NCBI RefSeq assembly: GCF_033439725.1
Contig: NW_026944383.1
Location: 5,146,001 to 5,210,000, forward strand
Source: Neurospora tetraspora
Taxonomy: Eukaryota; Ascomycota; Sordariomycetes; Sordariales; Sordariaceae
Reading direction: 5' to 3'
DNA length: 64,000 nt
A program made the translations under genes and the position numbers. The first letter of the stretch is position 1; every line of letters begins with the position of its first letter. Below the pieces are notes generated by a model that saw only the letters and a list, made by a program, of their open reading frames with translations, made no database searches and was not told where the DNA came from. Below are positions 58,657 to 64,000 of this stretch, one piece after another.

Positions 58657-60321
58657 ATGGCTGGAAAGCCTGTCACCGGCCGTCCCAAGACGACTATCGA
58701 GATACCTCTCCCTTCGATCAAGAAGTACACCCGTGGCTCGGGTCCACCACCGCCTCCTATTACTCTCGCGCCGCCTCGAGACTCGACCGCATACATCATC
58801 GACCAATTTGTCCTGCCTGTGCTCAAGGACACAAAGCCAGACTCTCGACGTCGTGTTTTTTACCATATCGGATTTACCGACATCCCGGCTGCTAGGCTTC
58901 TAGTCCCTTGCAACGAAGCCCTCGACTACGTATCTCCACGCGAGTTGGAGGAATGGGAATACGATGCTCTTCAAATTAAGGAAGCGGACAAGGCTGTGGA
59001 GGCTGAGCGGAAGCGCAAGAACCAGGGGCAAGCTCCCGCTAAGAAGAAACCCGGTCGCCCTCCAAAGGCCCGCTTGAACGACCCAGCGCTTGACGCACCC
59101 GCGGAGCCTGTCTTATCGTTGCAAGAGGGGGACGTCCTATTAGCCAAGCAGGAAGCTGTTGGCGGTCCCTCGTTAGCTACTCCACAGAAACGAAAGCGGG
59201 CCGAGATCCCCAGGTTTGACGATTCGGACGAAGCAGCCATCCAGCTCCAACTACAGAACGATGCCAGCGAGGTAGAGGATAGCGGCACGGACCTGGAGGG
59301 CTACGATTCGGCCGATCCTCTGTCGGCCGACCTAGGTCCCAGGATTCCATCTTATTCACGGGCTAGTAGTTCGGTGTCGTTCGCGCAACAGCCTGTGGCC
59401 GGCCCATCCAAACCCACAACGGTAAACCTAGGTCTCTCGAGCAACCTTGCTTCGCGCCCGTCGTCGAGCGTCGCTTCCACCCCAGGAAGAATTCACCCAA
59501 TGTTTGCGCGCAGCATTGAGGCAGGAAGAACCTCGGTCAGTGGACATGGCAGCCAAAAAGGGGCAGGCCAGAATGGGGTAGGTCATTCACTTGGCTTTGG
59601 AGGGAAGAATACGGAGTCCAATACACGAGCTTCTCCGTCTAGAGACAGCACACGTCAGTTCAAAGCGGTTCCTAAAACAGCTGTACTTCCTTTACCGCAC
59701 CCAACACAAGTCAAGCCGATTGCTTTCACGCCTCTTGCAGTACCCATTGCAATCTCTAAACCGATAGTCACTTCTGACTCCCTATCCAAGCAGAATGAGT
59801 CTTCCAGCGCAAGGAAGCGTCGTAAAGACGAGCAGTCGAAACCGAACAAAAAGCAAAAGAAGCCTCAGATCGAAGAGCCCACTGGGTCCTGGGTAGTTAA
59901 GGAACTACTCGACGACCAACGGGTAACCGAGCATGGCCTCAAGGTTCACAAGTACCTAGTCCTCTGGGAAGGCGACTGGCCGCCCGACCAGAACCCGACA
60001 TGGGAACCTGAAGACAACATCGAGGACCAGAGCCTCATCAAGAAATACCTGAAAAAGAAACAAGCCGGGGTCCTGAAGCCCCCCAAGAAAACACAACGGT
60101 CGATGCTGTCGTATCTCTCGCAGCCACAGTACTCTAGCGTTGCTGAGGCATTCGAAGGCGATATCGACGAACTACAACCAGAAGCCGCAGTCGTGACACC
60201 GGATAGTGACTTGGATGACGGTGATGAGCTTTTGGTGACGGAAGAGCCCGTCGCCAAGACACAGAAGAACGGGAAAGGGAAGACTAGCAGTTTCACCTCG
60301 TTCGACTCGAAGCTGGAGTAG
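58657..60321 (+). CDS. cdp-2: chromodomain protein, probable CDP-2 (HCHC complex)
   Basis: Single exon, 554 aa. An AT-hook (KKKPGRPPKAR) lies near 129-139 in a basic region. The chromodomain occupies about 411-470: it opens SWVVKELLDDQRVTEHGLKV and continues KYLVLWEGDWPP...NPTWEPEDNI; the aromatic cage positions W/Y/W are present, so it should read methylated lysine. Much of the rest is Ser/Pro-rich and disordered; an N-terminal segment at about 40-110 (YIIDQFVLPVLKD...YHIGFTD) looks folded. The chromodomain near the C-terminus and the AT-hook agree with Neurospora CDP-2, which acts with HP1, HDA-1 and CHAP to silence heterochromatin. The name rests on architecture and remembered similarity, not a search. 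Confidence 0.75.
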   Translation: MAGKPVTGRPKTTIEIPLPSIKKYTRGSGPPPPPITLAPPRDSTAYIIDQFVLPVLKDTKPDSRRRVFYHIGFTDIPAARLLVPCNEALDYVSPRELEEWEYDALQIKEADKAVEAERKRKNQGQAPAKKKPGRPPKARLNDPALDAPAEPVLSLQEGDVLLAKQEAVGGPSLATPQKRKRAEIPRFDDSDEAAIQLQLQNDASEVEDSGTDLEGYDSADPLSADLGPRIPSYSRASSSVSFAQQPVAGPSKPTTVNLGLSSNLASRPSSSVASTPGRIHPMFARSIEAGRTSVSGHGSQKGAGQNGVGHSLGFGGKNTESNTRASPSRDSTRQFKAVPKTAVLPLPHPTQVKPIAFTPLAVPIAISKPIVTSDSLSKQNESSSARKRRKDEQSKPNKKQKKPQIEEPTGSWVVKELLDDQRVTEHGLKVHKYLVLWEGDWPPDQNPTWEPEDNIEDQSLIKKYLKKKQAGVLKPPKKTQRSMLSYLSQPQYSSVAEAFEGDIDELQPEAAVVTPDSDLDDGDELLVTEEPVAKTQKNGKGKTSSFTSFDSKLE

Positions 60322-61086
60322 TACCAGAAGACCTTTCCGAGGTGACGAGGGAGTGCTCCGGCGTATGGTTGGGGTGCTAATGGGCACGAACTTATCTTTT
60401 GCTGGAAAGCGGGTTTGAATACACTACATTCTTGGGATGAACGTGTTGGAGGAGCTACACAGTGACATCGATGGCTCACCAGTATCGTTATCACGCGGCT
60501 ACATAACTAGGAGGGTCATAAGGCAGTGCCGCAATCCGATGCTATCCTGCTACGTTCCGATCTCGCCAGGTTTCTTCCATCAATTTCGGATAGACTGGGC
60601 TGAGTAGACTGGGTTTGGTGAACCAGATGGTACCATAGAAGGTTGGATGCATGAAGCAACATCTTGGGCCTCGCTTGAACGGTATGGGATGGGGAGAATA
60701 GCTCGGTGGGCACAGAGAAAGCACAGCGGGAGATCACTGCGGACGTTTAAAATCGGGACTTTGAATTGCTGGTATATGTATCCTGATTGCACATAATCCC
60801 AATAATACTAGGTCCAGCGAATCACAACATATAACCACCAACCACTCTTCCGTTCCGTCCATCTATCTATCCAGACCTGGACATATCCAACGGACATACC
60901 GTGGCCAGCTTTGTTTTTCAGATATGGAAACCATCAGGATTCATGATTCCACCGCCTACAACTGCCACCTCAGTAAGGCAGCGAGGCATCCTCTTGGACA
61001 GACTTCAGCTATATATCATATTCTCCCTTATCAGCATCATCCACCTCCAACTCCATAAACCATGACTCTCATCCCGGTGATCATCG
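60322..61086. other. intergenic stretch
   Basis: Three-prime region of the chromodomain gene and flank of a damaged frame; no feature supported. Confidence 0.4.
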
Positions 61087-61731
61087 CTAACATCGTTTTC
61101 CACGCCTACCTCCTCCCCCCCATTCCAGATCGTCCACACCTGGTAGCATCCGAGAACCGGAGCTTCGGCCTAGCAATGGCATCGACATTGTCATATCCCT
61201 CTTGAAGCACCATTTACCCCCGAACTGACCCAAGATCCCTACATGCACCACCTTCCGCAGCCAACCTGACGAAGATATCTCCTCGGCAGGCGAATCTTCA
61301 GCCCCGCCAGATCCCGACTCCGTTTCTTCATAGAAGAAACTTGGCGTTGGCGGCAAATGCAACATGTCCTCCAGACCGATAGCAACTTGCTCCAACGAAC
61401 ACAAGAGTTCGTAATAGGGCACCACCCTTCGCCACCAGTCATCATCGTCTAACTTTGACTCACCGGCATATTGCCCGCCGTACATGTACCAGTTGATGTT
61501 CTCCGAGTCGTCGTCTTAATAATCATCCATCAACTCAAAACAACGAACGTTGTCATCAGCTCGTGCTCCGGACGTACACTCCAACCCTGGTTTGATTGTT
61601 GGCGTGGTACTTCGACAGACACTTTTCCTTCTGAAGTTTGGTTCGGTGGACTTTGACGATGCAAGTCCTGGAAAAGCGCTGGAACTATTTCCCTTTTTGG
61701 TATTGTCTCTGGAATACCGAGGAGGCTGCTC
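61087..61731 (-). pseudogene. damaged or partial gene beside a MITE
   Basis: The minus-strand frame is open from the inner edge of the family-B element at 61731 down to 61087 except for one TAA at 61516-61518. Downstream of it the sequence looks coding (YMYGGQYAGESKLDDDDWW, VPYYELLCSLEQVAIGLEDM). Upstream it reads on without any methionine, so the start codon must lie beyond the element or be lost. An alternative reading removes the stop as part of a 129-nt intron (donor GTACGT at 61577, acceptor GTTAG ending 61449), which keeps frame. No family is recognised. I cannot tell a broken gene from an intact one with a hidden first exon. Confidence 0.4.
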
Positions 61732-61873
61732 TACCGTATTATCTCGGGAAATTGGGATTCGGAAACCAAGGCAGGTACGAGGCAGGGTTAGAGGTGTCGG
61801 TCAACCACATACATGCTTTTTTACACCTTCAACCCTGCCTTTCCGGATCCCAATTTCCCGAGATAATACGGTA
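61732..61873. mobile_element. family-B MITE, copy 2 (Tc1/mariner-like)
   Basis: A 142-bp foldback: the first 27 bases, starting TACCGTATTATCTCGGGAAA, are exactly complementary to the last 27; pairing continues with one mismatch to about 34 bp and, after a short unpaired insert, through GGCAGGGTTnnAGGTGT. TA stands at both outer ends. The terminal pattern TACCRTATWATYTCG is shared with 31935-32114 though the interiors differ. No coding capacity. Confidence 0.85.
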
Positions 61874-62027
61874 AACCTCTCTCTAGGTACCCTGGTTTTT
61901 CGACGATTTGCCAATCATATCCTCTAGATCGCACATTTCTCCCCTACTGTACTCATAGCCGGAAGAAAGTCCCACGCTACCTTAACAAATAAACCAGTAT
62001 TGGACTGTACTAGTTGCCGTATCCCCA

Positions 62028-62985
62028 TCAGTAAACCCAGAAGATCCAGGACCGTCCTTCCTCTTCCTCATCCCCAACCCTCCCACTCCCAGGCCCAGCA
62101 GCAAAAACCCAAACCCCCCTTAACCTTGTCCCCAACCCGAACCCACCCGCCAACCTCCTCATAGCCCGCTCACACTCTGGCTTCCTATTCCATTCAACCA
62201 TCCCTTCAAACACACCTTGACTGCCCAAAAAGTCCAACCCAAGGTTCTCCACGCCTCGCAACGGACCCAGCAGGTGCTGTCCAAGTGTCCTGATGGCGGT
62301 TTCGCTCTCGACTAGGACGTCGGAGGAGGAGATGTTTTCTAGCAGGATGACGTCTCGGGAGAGGTTGCAGTGGAGGATTCCGCACACTGCACGCTCATGT
62401 TCACGCTCACGCCCACGCCCACGTTCACGCGCTTGACCACCACCACCGGTTGTCGGGGTTGGGATTCGGGTTCGGAGGATCAGCTTGTCTGGTAAGAAAT
62501 ATGAGGCCGAGGGGCCGTTGAGAATTTCGGAACGGGACTCGGAGCAGATGGTGAGGAGGTTACGACTGGCGTGCGTGGAGAGGATGAGGGAGGGGGTGGG
62601 GAGGAGGATTGGCCTTGTGCTAGAGGTTGAGGATGTCTTGGAGTCATAATTGTTGTGATTTGGAGAGGTAGAGATATCGGCCACAAGTTTTAAGCGCACC
62701 CGGTGGACATTTCTGTTACGGCAGGCTGACTCTGCTGCTAACCTCCAGATTTGGAGGCGAAGCTCGGTGGGGAGTTTGGGGAATGGGTGGAATGTTCGAG
62801 CATATTTGGGATTGGGAGTATTATTTGGTTTTGGACGTGTCTGGTCAGTGGAGATATCTTCGAGTGGCACATTCTCTTCCACGTCCTAAAGCAAGGGGTA
62901 TGTTAGTCAGACTGTATCCGTCTAGCATAGTGGTGAAGGAGGAACTAACCTTTTGGGTGCACCAAGGATTCGGCAAGTGTGACAT
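62028..62985 (-). CDS. 2EXR-domain protein
   Basis: Two exons, 62950-62985 (12 codons) and 62028-62885, joined in frame across a 64-nt intron (GTTAGT, CTAAC branch, TTTAG); 297 aa. The 2EXR signature FPKLPTELRLQIWRLAAES lies near residues 46-64, a domain very common in Sordariomycete proteins of unknown function. A low-complexity RERGRGREREHERA insert sits mid-protein and an LGLDFLGS-type segment near the end continues the domain. Without the short first exon there is no ATG at the right place: the frame's upstream limit begins with GTG. Confidence 0.8.
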
Positions 62986-63841
62986 GTCGACAATCGATAA
63001 TTAGGTAGTAGGGTATTAGAAAGAAATATGTGAGCTTGTAGTAACGCAAAGTGGCTGGTTGATCTCGATATCTAGTAGTATATCTCCAGAACACAATATC
63101 CGATGTTGCTTTGAATGTCAGTGAGTGTTTGAGTTGCCACGTAATGCGCCTTCTTTTTCAAATCTTCTGTTTCAAAATCGAAAACCATAAAGGAGAGAAG
63201 AGATAAAAAGGCTGGAAAAGGAGCGTTCTTCTATCTAGTTGGATAAAGGTGCTACAAGTAGGTGTCCCCAAGGAACTTATGATTCTTCCTCTAACATCAC
63301 AGCACATCGCCCTCGTCAAACTTCAACCATTTGATTCTCGTTCGTATTAGTTTTCTTTCTTACAACTACTGTTGGCAATCCGGGGGAGTGGGCGTTGGGC
63401 CACCGGCACGAGATACATTGCAGGACACGATGAATGGACTTTTGCCGGCGCTTATTCATTCATGTTCCTGTTGGAAGTTGGACGTTGGATGTTGGTTCAG
63501 TTCAGCGCTTAAGACCAGGACAGGACGGGAATCACCAAACCATGACGACAAAGGAGCCAACACCCAACACCCACCAGTAGATAAACTCTCCAGTCCAGCT
63601 TTGACACATAACGGGCACATAGTCACTTGTTAGAATGCGGCAGGAATGAGAAATGAGTTCATTAAGAAGACTTGGGACTTGGCCGACTTCATTAGGATCG
63701 TTGAAACTACTTCATCCATCACATCATGACTTCGTGACTTCGTGACTTCCCCCTAACCTTCTTATACCGCCGCTTGTCCATTCCTCAATCGCCAACCTGA
63801 ACTCTGCCCATTAATCCTCCGCTTCATGTATTGCTCAGCAT
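62986..63841. other. intergenic stretch near the right edge
   Basis: Upstream region of the 2EXR gene and leader of a gene starting at 63842. A short GACTTCGT tandem run lies at 63727-63747. No other feature supported. Confidence 0.4.
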
Positions 63842-64000
63842 ATGTCGAGGAAATCTCCGCGAGCCAACAGGAACCAAACCGCCCCAGTTATTCGACGTGC
63901 TGTTGGATGTGAAGGCATAATTAGGAGGAAAATTAATGTCATTCGGTCCAACAGTGATCCATGTTTTTACAACCCGCTGAATGCCCAACATCTGTCGCAG
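63842..64000 (+). CDS. possible start of a gene running off the right edge
   Basis: From ATG 63842 the frame is open for 53 codons to the window end. The sequence is basic and polar at first (MSRKSPRANRNQTAPVIRRA) and later KINVIRSNSDPCFYNPLN. Unrecognised and partial; supported only by the open frame. Confidence 0.3.
   Translation, partial: MSRKSPRANRNQTAPVIRRAVGCEGIIRRKINVIRSNSDPCFYNPLNAQHLSQ

Noticed and set aside
61550-61927. 125-codon plus-strand frame
   Set aside because: It runs straight through the family-B element, so it is unlikely to be a gene.
1-64000. tRNA, 5S rRNA or CRISPR
   Set aside because: I looked for T-loop-like GGTTCGA sequences in context, for 5S-like segments and for evenly spaced repeats and found none convincing; a covariance-model search would settle the RNA question.

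Overview
The window is nuclear DNA of a filamentous ascomycete. Genes carry short GT-AG introns (about 45-100 nt, a few longer) with CTAAC/CTGAC-like branch sites. Several products match Sordariomycete families closely: a cyclophilin with the two-start layout of Neurospora csr-1, a probable CDP-2-type chromodomain protein, PAM17 and a 2EXR protein. I infer a member of the Sordariaceae or a close relative. Coordinates of spliced genes run from first to last coding base; exon limits are in the evidence.

Layout. 1-12 kb: an amidoligase-family gene, an L-lactate dehydrogenase and an amino-acid permease, separated by gene-poor stretches holding two copies of a small transposon. 12-17.7 kb: amidohydrolase, 2OG-Fe(II) oxygenase, a SWIM/RING protein and a tiny membrane protein. 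18-22 kb: a long foldback and a four-TM protein gene whose long tail is cut by one in-frame TAG. 22-31 kb: compact conserved genes (epsin, cyclophilin csr-1, RNA polymerase III subunit RPC34, an MFS transporter). 34-43.5 kb: a Kre9-like secreted protein, a Zn2Cys6 regulator and a cytochrome P450. 43.5-51 kb: poor in recognisable genes, with orphan reading frames, a broken paralogue of one of them, and clustered AACGGTT motifs. 51-60.4 kb: housekeeping genes again (Den1/NEDP1-type protease, SLX9, UBA4, PAM17, probable CDP-2). 60.4-64 kb: a damaged reading frame next to a second type of small inverted-repeat element, a 2EXR gene and the start of a gene running off the right edge.

The genes do not form one pathway and I see no secondary-metabolite core enzyme. 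Most are cellular housekeeping functions: protein import, ubiquitin-like protein chemistry (UBA4 activates Urm1; the Den1-like enzyme cleaves NEDD8), RNA polymerase III, ribosome assembly, vesicle traffic and heterochromatin.

The most notable non-genic content is two families of miniature inverted-repeat elements. Family A (3256-3582 and 10678-11066) has perfect but different 9-bp target-site duplications at the two copies, as expected of Mutator-like elements. Family B (31935-32114 and 61732-61873) is bounded by TA and shares the terminal pattern TACCRTATWATYTCG, as expected of Tc1/mariner-type elements. I found no rRNA, tRNA, CRISPR array or bacterial-type feature.
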